Assembly (NCBI GenBank): GCA_009873635.1
Contig: WAHY01000004.1
Coordinates: 99,098-143,686, forward strand
Direction of reading: 5' to 3'
Length of the DNA stretch: 44,589 nt
From: Nitrospinota bacterium
GTDB taxonomy: Bacteria; Nitrospinota; Nitrospinia; Nitrospinales; VA-1
In this document: piece after piece, positions 25,754 through 34,097 of the stretch
How positions within the stretch are numbered: the first letter of the stretch is position 1
Layout: every line of letters begins with the position of its first letter
The notes under the pieces: generated by a model
What the model was told of the DNA's origin: nothing
What the model saw: the letters and a program-made list of their open reading frames with translations, nothing else
The model's database searches: none
Translations under genes and position numbers: made by a program

Positions 25754-26107
25754 TTAGATTTTGTAAAGGTATTTGACGGTTTCTAATGATGGATAATCGG
25801 TCTTCAGATTTTCCAGCAATAAGGTGAGAGCGATGGATTGCTCATCGCTCATTTCATCCCGGTTCCCTATTGCGCAGATCCCAATGCTTATCTCATCCAG
25901 TTCCGGGTGGTGGAATCCTATTTTGGAAACATGTCTTCCCATCAAGGTAGTCCCGCTTGGGGTTATGATGAAATGGTAACCGATTTCAGGTTCTCCTTCA
26001 TCCAGGTGCGACTTTTTGATTTGCTCGTAACTGGATGATTCGTCGCCAGTAAAGTGGACGAGGACAAATCGTGTGTCTTGCCTGGTTATTAAATTATTAT
26101 GATTCAT
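25754..26107 (-). CDS. N-acetylmuramoyl-L-alanine amidase-like protein (Amidase_2 fold)
   Basis: 117 residues from the ATG at 26107, with AGGAAG upstream; an in-frame start at 26179 adds a sequence without the motif and is rejected. It has the T7-lysozyme/Amidase_2 pattern: FVLVHFTGDES (first zinc His), IGYHFIITPSGT (Tyr and His of the active-site region) and GFHHPELDEISIGICAIG. The family's last zinc-ligand region with Lys and Cys is not evident before the end, so catalysis is doubtful. No signal peptide is visible. It may act on peptidoglycan fragments or be an inactive binding form. Adjacent to, and divergent from, a dehydrogenase-like gene. Confidence 0.7.
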   Translation of the reverse strand: MNHNNLITRQDTRFVLVHFTGDESSSYEQIKKSHLDEGEPEIGYHFIITPSGTTLMGRHVSKIGFHHPELDEISIGICAIGNRDEMSDEQSIALTLLLENLKTDYPSLETVKYLYKI

Positions 26108-26182
26108 GATCTGTTCTTCCTGTTCAGGATAATATTGTATTATAGAGTTGAGGTTTATATTGTGAACAATGAAAGGCATCTA

Positions 26183-27247
26183 ATGGGAAAAAATATTGAA
26201 TCTGTTTTGGTGATTGGGCTGGGGCGCGTTGGCAGCCTGGCGGCTATCCTGTTGCAGTCAAACGGTTATAGGGTTACAGGATTTGATGCCAGCGCGAATG
26301 AGGATTACCCATTCAAGGTTGTTTCTGCATCGGTTGAGGATGAGAAACAGTTGGAGCAGGCGATAGCAGACCATGATGCAACGCTCACATGCCTGCCGTT
26401 TCATTTGAACCTGACAGTGGCCCAAAAAGTACACCACTCTGGAAAACATTATTTTGACCTGACGGAAGACGTCCCCACCACTTCAGCTATTCGTGAAATG
26501 TCAGAATCAGCAGAAGGGCTGATGGCTCCACAATGTGGATTGGCTCCCGGGTTTGTTGGAATATGCGGAGCGTATCTTGCGGGCGGTTTCGAAAAACTCC
26601 GCAGTATGGAACTCAGGGTTGGAGCATTGCCCCAGCACCCGAGAGGACTTCTAGGGTATGCCTTTAACTGGTCCGCCGAAGGTGTGGTCAATGAGTATCT
26701 CAATGATTGTGAAGTCATTCAGGATGGCCAAAGGGCAACAGTGCCCTCTATGGAAGGACTGGAAACCATTGTCATAGATGGTGTTCAGCTTGAGGCATTT
26801 ACGACTTCTGGTGGACTTGGGACCTTATGCGAAACTTTTGATGGAAAAGTAGATAAGTTGAATTATAAAACCATTCGTTATCCCGGGCATGGAAAGTTGA
26901 TGCGCTTCTTCTTTAATGAGTTGTTTATGAGGAACCGAAGGTCAGAGGCCGGGGAAATTCTTGTGCACGCCAAACCGCCCGTCAAGGATGATGTGGTTTA
27001 TGTTCATGTCGCTGTGGAGGGGTGGAAGGAAGGAAAACTGGCCAGAGATGAATTTGTACGCAGTTATTTTCCGAAAGAGATAAAATCGAGAGTTTGGAAA
27101 GCCATTTCTTGGACCACCGCCGCGTCGGTTTGTGCGGTCATTGAGCTGGTTTCTCAAGGTCGCTTGCCGGACCGGGGATTTTTAAAGCAGGAAGATTTGT
27201 CACTGGAGCTGTTCCTGAATACACCTACAGGTCAACTCTTCAAATAG
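26183..27247 (+). CDS. Saccharopine dehydrogenase-family NAD(P)-dependent oxidoreductase
   Basis: 354 residues. A Rossmann start VLVIGLGRVGSLAAILLQSNGY (GxGxxG) lies at the N-terminus, followed by substrate-domain motifs typical of the family (LPFHLNLTVAQKVHHSGKHYFDLTED, APQCGLAPGF, SGGLGTLCETF). The family includes lysine-biosynthesis and carboxynorspermidine enzymes; which one this is cannot be decided. I chose ATG 26183 with GAAAGG 6 bases before it. A GTG at 26162 with GAGG 8 bases before it is a fair alternative, adding 7 residues. It converges with the NFU gene. Confidence 0.8.
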   Translation: MGKNIESVLVIGLGRVGSLAAILLQSNGYRVTGFDASANEDYPFKVVSASVEDEKQLEQAIADHDATLTCLPFHLNLTVAQKVHHSGKHYFDLTEDVPTTSAIREMSESAEGLMAPQCGLAPGFVGICGAYLAGGFEKLRSMELRVGALPQHPRGLLGYAFNWSAEGVVNEYLNDCEVIQDGQRATVPSMEGLETIVIDGVQLEAFTTSGGLGTLCETFDGKVDKLNYKTIRYPGHGKLMRFFFNELFMRNRRSEAGEILVHAKPPVKDDVVYVHVAVEGWKEGKLARDEFVRSYFPKEIKSRVWKAISWTTAASVCAVIELVSQGRLPDRGFLKQEDLSLELFLNTPTGQLFK

Positions 27248-27286
27248 TTGTGCTATTGACATTAGTTCCAGACCGGCGAATAAAAA

Positions 27287-27880
27287 CTAAACATAGGTGT
27301 GGACTTTAATTTCAGGATCCAATTGATCTCGAAGGTGATTTTCTATAACACGTAACGTTCCGCCTGTTGCACTTGGGCATCCTCCGCAAGCACCTTGATA
27401 ACGAATGCGTACAATATGTCCATCAACTTCTATCACTTCCAAACCACCCCCATCGTTAGCGAGTGCAGGGCGAATAGATGAATCAAGGACGGCTTCGACA
27501 ATGATGACTTTTTCATCATCAGATAGTTGAGGATAAGTTTCCTTGTCAAAATCATCCAGGACGGATGAGGAAACTTCATCATCGCCTTCCGTGTACTTTT
27601 CAAGATCAGCTTCAATAATGTTTTTTACTTTGTCTTTAAAAACCACCCAAAGGTCAGCAGCGATAAGAGTTACAGATACAAAGTTCTCCCTCAAATAAAC
27701 CATTTCCACAATCTCAAGGGCAAACATGTTAGTGGCAAAAGTGTCCGATTCCAGATAACCACCTTCTTGAATAGTTTTCGAACCAGCTGCTATCACTTCC
27801 CGATCAAGAATGAATTTCATTGAGCGAGGGTTGGGGGTCAGTTCGATTTTAGCAACTGAGTAAGCCTGGGTTTCCTGCAT
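27287..27880 (-). CDS. NFU-type Fe-S cluster carrier protein
   Basis: 197 residues. The N-terminal Nfu_N-like domain (KIELTPNPRSMKFILD, about 10-100) is followed by a C-terminal NifU-like domain with CxxC cysteines C165 and C168 in GACGGCPSA. This two-domain layout matches NFU1-type carriers, which transfer assembled 4Fe-4S clusters to target enzymes. AGGAGT precedes the ATG. The neighbour across the divergent intergenic region is a RIC-type Fe-S repair protein, a sensible functional pairing. Confidence 0.9.
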   Translation of the reverse strand: MQETQAYSVAKIELTPNPRSMKFILDREVIAAGSKTIQEGGYLESDTFATNMFALEIVEMVYLRENFVSVTLIAADLWVVFKDKVKNIIEADLEKYTEGDDEVSSSVLDDFDKETYPQLSDDEKVIIVEAVLDSSIRPALANDGGGLEVIEVDGHIVRIRYQGACGGCPSATGGTLRVIENHLRDQLDPEIKVHTYV

Positions 27881-27985
27881 GGTGACTCCTGAATAGGGTT
27901 AATCTTCTTATCGATTATAGGATGGATTCTTGTTAAGTCAGGTTCAAAAAGTTTTCAGCATCAAACAGATTACGGCAACCATGAC

Positions 27986-28014
27986 TTGACAAGAGATTAT
28001 ACAGGTTTTATAAT
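27986..28014 (+). promoter_or_regulatory. Perfect-consensus sigma70 promoter upstream of the RIC gene
   Basis: TTGACA (27986-27991), 17-base spacer and TATAAT (28009-28014): both hexamers and the spacing equal the consensus exactly. Transcription would start near 28021, about 83 bases before the start codon. No FNR-, Fur- or NsrR-type operator was recognised by eye. Confidence 0.8.
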
Positions 28015-28103
28015 AAAGATAAATAGATATTTTTATCTTTTATTTGTTTTGGGTAATGAATGATTGGATTAAGATGAATGCATCAGTACGAAAGGGGCAT
28101 AAA

Positions 28104-28799
28104 ATGAACGTTACCGATCCAGTGAAAAGCTTTGTGAAAAACAATTTGGCCTCTATTGGCATTTTTATGGAGCTAAACATAGATTTTTGCTGTGGGGGCG
28201 ATATTTCACTTCAGGATGCCTGTGAAGAAAAAGGTCTGAAAACGGATGCTGTCTATCAACGTCTCATGGGGCTGGCACATCCTCAAAATGATGAATATGA
28301 TGTTTCAGCTTTAGCACCCGGAGAATTGACCGCTCATCTGGAGTCAACGCATCATGTTTATCTTAAAAAAGTGTTGCCGCGCTTGACAGATTTGATGGAT
28401 AAAGTTTGTCAGGCGCATTCTTCACGTCATCTGGAACTCCTTGCTTTAAAAACATTGCTTAAAAAATTACGTGCAGATCTCGAACCGCATTTACTTAAAG
28501 AAGAGCGAGTGTTGTTTCCCTTGATAGCAAATCTTGAGCGGGAAGGTTTATATGTGATGTCAGCTGCTCGACCCATTCAGGTCATGCGCCATGAGCTCGA
28601 CGAAGCGGGGCAGTTGTTGAAGCAAATGAGAGTATTAACTAAAGGTTATGTTGCTCCAGAAGGTGTATGCCAGTCCTTTCAGGCATTATATAAAGAACTG
28701 CGAAAACTTGAGGAAGACACTTACCTTCATGTTCATAAGGAAAATAATTTGTTATTTCCGGCAGTTGAAGCGATGCAGGAAGTACCAGTAGGTTCCTGA
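28104..28799 (+). CDS. RIC/ScdA-type di-iron Fe-S cluster repair protein
   Basis: 231 residues from the ATG at 28104, with AAAGGGG upstream; earlier in-frame ATGs at 28056 and 28074 are less supported. The N-terminal ScdA_N domain has NIDFCCGGDISLQDAC (about 30-45). The hemerythrin-like four-helix bundle contributes conserved ligands in ESTHHVYL, EPHLLKEERVLFP, MRHELDEA and HVHKENNLLFPAVE. It repairs Fe-S clusters damaged by nitric oxide or oxidants. The overall length matches RIC proteins. It diverges from NFU, another Fe-S gene, and converges with an aldo/keto reductase. Confidence 0.9.
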   Translation: MNVTDPVKSFVKNNLASIGIFMELNIDFCCGGDISLQDACEEKGLKTDAVYQRLMGLAHPQNDEYDVSALAPGELTAHLESTHHVYLKKVLPRLTDLMDKVCQAHSSRHLELLALKTLLKKLRADLEPHLLKEERVLFPLIANLEREGLYVMSAARPIQVMRHELDEAGQLLKQMRVLTKGYVAPEGVCQSFQALYKELRKLEEDTYLHVHKENNLLFPAVEAMQEVPVGS

Positions 28800-28839
28800 C
28801 GGGTCATTATGAAAGCTTGAGGAACTCTTTCAAGGCAGA

Positions 28840-29811
28840 CTAATATTTTCCTCGTATGTGATGAGCAACTTTATCAGAATAGAAGTTGCCCAGGGCATCA
28901 TGAACTTCCGGGGATAACGGGGGCAAGTCACTCGCTGCGCAATTATCAGCAACCTGAAGTGGATTTTTCGAGCCGGGAATCACTACCGTGACGGCTTCAA
29001 AATCCAAAACCCATCTCAAAGCAAACTGGGACAGGTTTTCCGGGGCAATTTGTCTAAGGCTGTTAACTAGCTCAAGCCCTTTTTCAAAGGATATCCCGGA
29101 AAAAGTTTCGCCAACGTTGAACTCCCTGCCATCCCGGTTGAAATTTCTGTGATCGTTTTTGGCAAAAACTGATTCCTCATTCAATGTTCCAGAAAGCAGA
29201 CCAGAGGCAAGTGGAAGCCGAATGATGAGGGCCACTTTTTTTGCCAAAGCCTCCTCGAAAATAGAAGAAATTGCTTTTTGCCTAAAAATATTAAATATGA
29301 TTTGCAATGAAGCCACCCCTTCTTGTTTCAGGCATAACTGGGCCTCTTCCATGGACTCGACGCTAAACCCAAATTGTTTGATCTTTCCTTCCATCTTCAA
29401 GGTTCTCAACCAGTCAAACACTTCACCCTGTCTCAAAAGCTCGGTGGGCGGGCAATGCACTTGCGTCAAGTCCAGGGCGTCCACTCCAAGACGTTTCAGG
29501 GAATTTTCTGTGTGTGTTCGAAATTGTTCTTGAGAAAAGTTATCCGGCCAACCGGGTCGGGGAAATCTGCCGACCTTGGAGGCGATCACAACATCTGCAG
29601 ATAAAGATTTAATAAATCTACCGAGCCTGATTTCAGATAAACCCTCACCATAGCAGTCGGCAGTGTCAAAGAAGTTCACCCCATTTTCAACTGCGGTAGC
29701 GAGAACTTTTTCAGCTGTGGAATCATCTACATCACCCCAATCAGCACCAAGTTGCCAGGTACCCAGTCCGATTTCAGAAATTTTGTGATCGCAAAATGTC
29801 CTGTATTTCAT
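28840..29811 (-). CDS. Aldo/keto reductase
   Basis: 323 residues forming the TIM-barrel AKR layout. The catalytic Asp/Tyr are in FDTADCYGEGLSE, the Lys in VIASKVG, and the His-like position in DLTQVHCPP. Cofactor-binding IPGSKNP and SENN-type end elements are consistent with NADPH use. It is cytoplasmic; the substrate is unknown. It stands alone, 33 bases upstream and divergent from the TPR-protein gene. Confidence 0.9.
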   Translation of the reverse strand: MKYRTFCDHKISEIGLGTWQLGADWGDVDDSTAEKVLATAVENGVNFFDTADCYGEGLSEIRLGRFIKSLSADVVIASKVGRFPRPGWPDNFSQEQFRTHTENSLKRLGVDALDLTQVHCPPTELLRQGEVFDWLRTLKMEGKIKQFGFSVESMEEAQLCLKQEGVASLQIIFNIFRQKAISSIFEEALAKKVALIIRLPLASGLLSGTLNEESVFAKNDHRNFNRDGREFNVGETFSGISFEKGLELVNSLRQIAPENLSQFALRWVLDFEAVTVVIPGSKNPLQVADNCAASDLPPLSPEVHDALGNFYSDKVAHHIRGKY

Positions 29812-29844
29812 GCCGGTTCTATAAAAAAATGATAAATTGGAAAG

Positions 29845-30339
29845 ATGAAACCTAAAAAGACAAAGTGTTGTTCAACTGGTCATAGCATTTTTCACCATGC
29901 AGTAAAAGTACTTTTCACTATTTTTACCCTATGCATATTTCTTGAACCAAAACTGGTTTTGGCCGTAGACTTTAAAACCTATTTAAAGGGCGTGCGGGAG
30001 GAAATAACACGTCACAAGGAGAGCATTCTTGAAGATCCTCTGGACGCGATAGCATACTTCGAGTTGGGAAGGGCTTATCTTGCTCTTGGAAAACATGAAG
30101 AAGAAGTAAAAGCTTATCAGGAAGCGATCTCACTCAATCCCAAGTATATTTCTGCACATTATAATCTTAGTATTGCGTTTGATTTATTAAAGGATGGACC
30201 AAATGCGATCAAACACATGCTTTCTGCTCTGAAATTGTCTACGGAAAAAAGAAACCATGCGCGCATCAGAAATGTACAACGTCAGCTGAAACGCCTCTAC
30301 TTGAAGTACCCGGATACAACAAGAATATCGGAAGAGTAG
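29845..30339 (+). CDS. Exported TPR-repeat protein
   Basis: 164 residues. A hydrophobic N-terminal segment (about 18-40, VLFTIFTLCIFLEPKLVLAV) acts as signal peptide or anchor. It is followed by at least two TPR units (AIAYFELGRAYLALGKHEEEVKAY and ISAHYNLSIAFDLLKDGPNAI), and the C-terminus is basic. It is probably a periplasmic or membrane-tethered protein-protein interaction module; no partner is indicated. The start at 29845 has GGAAAG just upstream. Confidence 0.75.
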   Translation: MKPKKTKCCSTGHSIFHHAVKVLFTIFTLCIFLEPKLVLAVDFKTYLKGVREEITRHKESILEDPLDAIAYFELGRAYLALGKHEEEVKAYQEAISLNPKYISAHYNLSIAFDLLKDGPNAIKHMLSALKLSTEKRNHARIRNVQRQLKRLYLKYPDTTRISEE

Positions 30340-30421
30340 AGCTAACCGTTTGTTAAGCGTAAACAGGAAATGTTAAGAACGATTCAATTGATAATTCATT
30401 GAATTATTGGGTTTTATGATT

Positions 30422-30440
30422 TCCCCTCCAGCTGAGGGGA
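30422..30440. other. Perfect hairpin after the TPR gene
   Basis: TCCCCTC (30422-30428) and GAGGGGA (30434-30440) form a 7-base-pair, GC-rich stem with a 5-base loop CAGCT. No T-run follows on the plus strand. It may be a leader structure of the next gene or an intrinsic stop aided by other elements. Confidence 0.45.
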
Positions 30441-30510
30441 TTGAAAATGGGAAAAGAATTTCTTATAGTAAAAGTACAAACTTTTTTTTGTTCGGGGACA
30501 AAAGAAAATT

Positions 30511-30843
30511 ATGTTTGTTATCAAGGAATATCGTAAGGGGAAAAAAATAGTTCGACAAGGCACTCATGGTACCAGCGCGTTCCTGATCAAAAAGGGAAAA
30601 GTGGAAGTGTATCGGGAAGATGCTGATGGTAACAAAAAAGTTCTTGCTCAACTAAAAGAGAACGATCTGTTTAGAGAAATGGCTATGATATCGGCTGAGA
30701 CACGTTCGGCATCAGTCATTGCTCTGGAAGATTGTGAAGTAGCTGTATTGACCCGTGAAAAATTTCTTGCCCTCCCGGATACCAGTCCTGCCGTAGTTCG
30801 ACTACAGACCATCATGAAAGAACGTCTTAACGAAGGCAAATAG
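30511..30843 (+). CDS. Small cyclic nucleotide-binding domain protein
   Basis: 110 residues consisting almost only of one cNMP-binding beta-roll (KGKKIVRQGTHGTSAFLIKKGKVEVYRE, NDLFREMAMISAETRSASVIALEDCEVAVLT). The phosphate-binding cassette reads LFREMAMISAETRSAS, a degenerate form in which the usual FGE is FRE. Nucleotide binding may therefore be lost. No output domain is attached, so it may act as a stand-alone regulator or partner. A related but longer cNMP/PAS gene lies at 1520-2380. Confidence 0.75.
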   Translation: MFVIKEYRKGKKIVRQGTHGTSAFLIKKGKVEVYREDADGNKKVLAQLKENDLFREMAMISAETRSASVIALEDCEVAVLTREKFLALPDTSPAVVRLQTIMKERLNEGK

Positions 30844-30924
30844 CTCACCGGTTTCTTGAAAATAAATTAAAAGACTTCGACTTTACCAAATTGCAATCTT
30901 GCACATTGAAGGTTAATATAGGGC

Positions 30925-31164
30925 ATGGAAAGAGACTTTGAACCGCTAAAAGCCCGACTTCGGTTAATTTGTGACCGGTTGGATGAAGACGAAAAACTCT
31001 ACTTCAGTCCTCTTATTGAAAACTTTACGGGACAGACCCAGGAGTTCCAGCGCATAATGCGTGACCTGGGAAAGTTCGGAGAAAAAATCGGGGACGGGAG
31101 CAAGTTTAAGGTATATCGTGAAGTCCAGCATCTATTCGATGATGCGTTTCGCAAAAACAAGTGA
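30925..31164 (+). CDS. Hypothetical 79-residue protein
   Basis: A short, charged, mainly helical protein with no recognised domain (ERDFEPLKARLRLICDRLDE at the start). It begins at an ATG with TAGGG 5 bases upstream and ends 6 bases before the acylphosphatase start, so the two are likely cotranscribed. I see no membrane or signal segment. Function unknown. Confidence 0.55.
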   Translation: MERDFEPLKARLRLICDRLDEDEKLYFSPLIENFTGQTQEFQRIMRDLGKFGEKIGDGSKFKVYREVQHLFDDAFRKNK

Positions 31165-31170
31165 TTGTTC

Positions 31171-31443
31171 ATGTTAACGAGTGTTCACCTTATTGTGCGA
31201 GGCCTGGTTCAGGGAGTTTGGTTCAGGGCTGGAACACGTGAGCAGGCTTTGAAACTGGGGTTATGTGGCTGGGCAAAAAACTGCCCGGACGGAACGGTTG
31301 AAATTCATGCGGAGGGAGAAAAGGAATCCCTGGAAAAGCTTATAGAGTGGTGCCGAACAGGCCCGTCGGCGGCTGAAGTTTCTTCTCTTGATATTGAGTG
31401 GGTAGAGCCTCAGGGTCTGACCACTTTTGAAATTCATCATTAG
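31171..31443 (+). CDS. acyP: Acylphosphatase
   Basis: 90 residues, normal length. It hydrolyses acyl-phosphates such as carbamoyl- or acetyl-phosphate. The signature VRGLVQGVWFRAGTREQA contains the catalytic Arg, and GWAKNCPDGTVEIHAEG supplies the catalytic Asn. The ATG at 31171 is preferred to a TTG two codons earlier. It follows the 79-residue gene closely. The assignment is firm from the two motifs. Confidence 0.93.
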   Translation: MLTSVHLIVRGLVQGVWFRAGTREQALKLGLCGWAKNCPDGTVEIHAEGEKESLEKLIEWCRTGPSAAEVSSLDIEWVEPQGLTTFEIHH

Positions 31444-31554
31444 TTCTGAGGCCCGTGAGGCAATAAAGCTTTTTCAAACTTTCATAGTTGAGCAAAACCC
31501 TCTTTAATGACTTGAGTCCATGCTACATGGCATCTACGGTTACGCTGCTCTTTT

Positions 31555-32297
31555 ATGATATCCATCAATGGGCTGGTAAAAAAATACGATACGCTACTGG
31601 CTGTTGACGGACTCAGTCTGGAAATCCCCAAAGGTGAACTGTTTGGTTTTATAGGTCCCAATGGTGCTGGTAAAACCACAACCATTAAGATTTTAGTCGG
31701 CCTGCTTAAACCTTCTTCAGGAACCGTTCTTATTGATGGTTTGGATATCAGGGACGACCCCATCCAAGTAAAAAAATTATCGGTTATATTCCTGACAGAC
31801 CCTTTATTTATCATAAATTGACTGGGCGGGAATATCTGGAGTTTGTCGCGGACCTCTATTCAATGGACCAGGACAAAGCCCGCGATGAGGCTGATAAATT
31901 TTTTACACTTTTTGATTTGCAGGGATTTGCTGATGAGTTGATAGAAGGATACTCTCATGGCATGCGGCAGAAGCTGGTCATTAATGGAGCGTTGATTCAC
32001 TCCCCTAAAGTAGTCATAGTCGATGAGCCCCTGGTTGGTCTTGACCCCAAGTGGGCTCGCCAGGTCAAACAATTGTTTAAGGGTTTATGTGAAAACGGCA
32101 CTACGATTTTTATGTCAACCCACTCCCTGGGTGTTGCCGAAACCATGTGTCACAGGGTGGGAATCATCCAGGAGGGGAAAATGATAGCCGTAGGTACGGT
32201 GGAGCAGTTGCGCGATCAGGCCAGCCAACAGCATGGAGACCTGGAAACCGTATTTCTAAAACTTACACAAAGTGATGTAGAAGACAACGGCGAATAA
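31555..32297 (+). pseudogene. ABC-2-type transporter ATPase, split by a -1 frame change
   Basis: The first frame (31555-31821, 88 codons) carries Walker A GPNGAGKTT and ends out of the family pattern. The second frame (through 32297) supplies the signature-like YSHGMRQKLVINGAL, Walker B VVIVDEPLVGLDP and H-loop MSTHSL. Joining them at A AAA AAA (31770-31776) with a -1 shift gives the uninterrupted family sequence VKKIIGYIPDRPFIYHKLTG and a product of about 247 residues, the usual length. No permease gene is adjacent. This is a frameshift mutation, a one-base assembly error in an A7 run, or recoding. Without the shift the first product would lack Walker B. Confidence 0.7.
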
Positions 32298-32355
32298 GTT
32301 TTCTAATTAATTATTCTTTCAGGAACTGAAATATTATACGGGGAGGATTTTGAAT

Positions 32356-32751
32356 ATGAGTAAAGTCAGTGAATATATGAGCATCCAGATATTTTCCATC
32401 GACCCCGGTAAATACGCTTTTGAAGCGGTTGATGAAATGTATAAAAATAAAGTTAGCGCCCTTTTAGTGAAGGAGGAAGAGAACTACGTTGGAATAATCA
32501 CAAAAACAGATTGGATGTTTCTGGTTTTAAAGGGTGAGGGCGACCCTAAAGCATTGAAGGTTTCCGAGGTGATGACAAAAATATCGCACACCGTTGACGA
32601 GAATCAAACCATCGCAGAGGTGTGCGGCGTCATAGAAACAAACAAGGTTCGCCATGTTCCAGTGACAAGGAACGGCGAAATCGTGGGTATGTTTTCAGTG
32701 AAGGACTTGGAAAAATATTATTTAAACTTACACAAGAAAACGGATTTTTAA
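32356..32751 (+). CDS. Two-CBS-domain protein
   Basis: 131 residues holding a CBS pair: first motif SEYMSIQIFSIDPGKYAFEAV with ALLVKEEENYVGIITKTD, second VSEVMTKISHTVDENQTIAEV with HVPVTRNGEIVGMFSVKDL. CBS pairs bind adenosine nucleotides and often sense energy state. There is no catalytic domain, so a partner protein is expected but not evident. GGGGAGG lies 9 bases before the ATG. It follows the split ABC ATPase by 58 bases. Confidence 0.85.
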   Translation: MSKVSEYMSIQIFSIDPGKYAFEAVDEMYKNKVSALLVKEEENYVGIITKTDWMFLVLKGEGDPKALKVSEVMTKISHTVDENQTIAEVCGVIETNKVRHVPVTRNGEIVGMFSVKDLEKYYLNLHKKTDF

Positions 32752-32879
32752 TTGTATCAGTAAGGATTTAACGCATGTGTTGCAGCGACCGCTTGAAGTC
32801 ACAGTTTGAATGGGTAAGTCAGGTCTTTCTGGTTTAAAAAACGCTATGCGTCCGGAAACTTCTATAGCAAAGTTATTTT

Positions 32880-34097
32880 TCAAGTTTTTTTCTTTTTAAA
32901 GATCACTTCAACCGTAAGGGTTTTATTGCCACGTTGGAGTTGAAATGTTGAGCGGTCATCAAGCTTTTTGTTTGCCAGTAATTCAAGTAAATCATCCACC
33001 CTGGCCAGGGGTTTCCCATCCATACTGAGCAGCAGGTCACCCGATTTTATTCCCGCGTTTTGAGCGTTGGAGTTTTTTTCTACAAACTTTATATGCACTC
33101 CTCCACCTTTTTCCTGGGTAAGCCGCACTCCCAATTTGACTTTATTATGACCGGGAACTTTGTATTCCACCTTCCAGGTATAATCTGAAGAATATAAAGG
33201 AATGGAAACTTGTTTCACCGTCATTTCCCTGTCTTTCAAATTATCCGGCACTACGGTAATGTCGGGCAGGACGATGGAATAGTTATGAGGGATTCTTCTA
33301 TAAGCGCGCTTTGGGATACCAAAACCATATTGCACATGAAACCCTCCTGCCAGCACCACCAGCTTTTTTTCCTTATTAGCCGGATTGCGTAAAAATTCTG
33401 CAACAGTCTGAGCCATGGTTTCTTCCCAGAGCAACAGCATTCGGTATGGTTTTTCCAGCACTTTCGCAGAATGTCCTCCGAAAGCTGACATGGAGAAGGC
33501 TCTGTGATATGGGTCGGTATCGTCAATTTCAGGATACAGTGTGTCGCCGGGTGCTTCATCTCCCGATCTAAATTGGTTTTCCACATCCCGGCTGGATTTT
33601 AGTCCGATCAAAGGCATTCCCCTGGATTTCGCAAAATCGAATATGGGTTTATAGAGACCAAAACCACTTCCCCAGTTGGAACGAAAAAGACTCCTGAGTT
33701 CCCGTTGCGAAAGTTGGCCCTGTTGGTAGAGGTCCAGTTTTTCCTGGGCTGAGCGGCGGAACATTTCCAGTCCAATTGCTACAGGATATTTATCGGCCAG
33801 ATGTTGAATGATTTGCAACTGCACTTTGTGAGCTTCGATATTATCGTGGGTTTCGCCAACATAGATGACCCGGGAAGCTGAAATGGAATCCATCATCTGC
33901 TCTTTGCTAACCAGCAATCCTGTTGGAATATGAATGATTTGACCGGCTTCCAGTTTTGTCAGGCTCTTATATGGAGATCCTGAATTGGGTACAGCAAATT
34001 CCTCAGAATGGCCTTTGCGGGAAAGTAGCAAAAACCAAAATAAAAACAAGGTTGCCAGGATAATGCGTATGGTCTGCGTAACAGGATTCGGGCTCAT
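32880..34097 (-). CDS. ChaN-family haem/iron-regulated protein with a C-terminal PDZ domain
   Basis: 405 residues. A hydrophobic N-terminal signal/anchor (about 10-28) is followed by the ChaN (DUF399) core: VIYVGETHDNIEAHKVQLQII, AIGLEMFRRSAQ and VVLAGGFHVQYGFGIP. A PDZ domain (about 320-400) follows: GVRLTQEKGGGVHI, NAGIKSGDLLLSMDGKPLARVDDLLELL. ChaN was described in Campylobacter as a haem-binding iron-regulated lipoprotein; here the lipobox is not evident. The PDZ fusion suggests peptide or protein binding in the periplasm. It stands alone on the minus strand. Confidence 0.8.
   Translation of the reverse strand: MSPNPVTQTIRIILATLFLFWFLLLSRKGHSEEFAVPNSGSPYKSLTKLEAGQIIHIPTGLLVSKEQMMDSISASRVIYVGETHDNIEAHKVQLQIIQHLADKYPVAIGLEMFRRSAQEKLDLYQQGQLSQRELRSLFRSNWGSGFGLYKPIFDFAKSRGMPLIGLKSSRDVENQFRSGDEAPGDTLYPEIDDTDPYHRAFSMSAFGGHSAKVLEKPYRMLLLWEETMAQTVAEFLRNPANKEKKLVVLAGGFHVQYGFGIPKRAYRRIPHNYSIVLPDITVVPDNLKDREMTVKQVSIPLYSSDYTWKVEYKVPGHNKVKLGVRLTQEKGGGVHIKFVEKNSNAQNAGIKSGDLLLSMDGKPLARVDDLLELLANKKLDDRSTFQLQRGNKTLTVEVIFKKKKT

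Noticed and set aside
31482-31814. Minus-strand frame of 110 codons over the ABC ATPase
   Set aside because: Antisense shadow; the plus strand carries Walker A and the family pattern.
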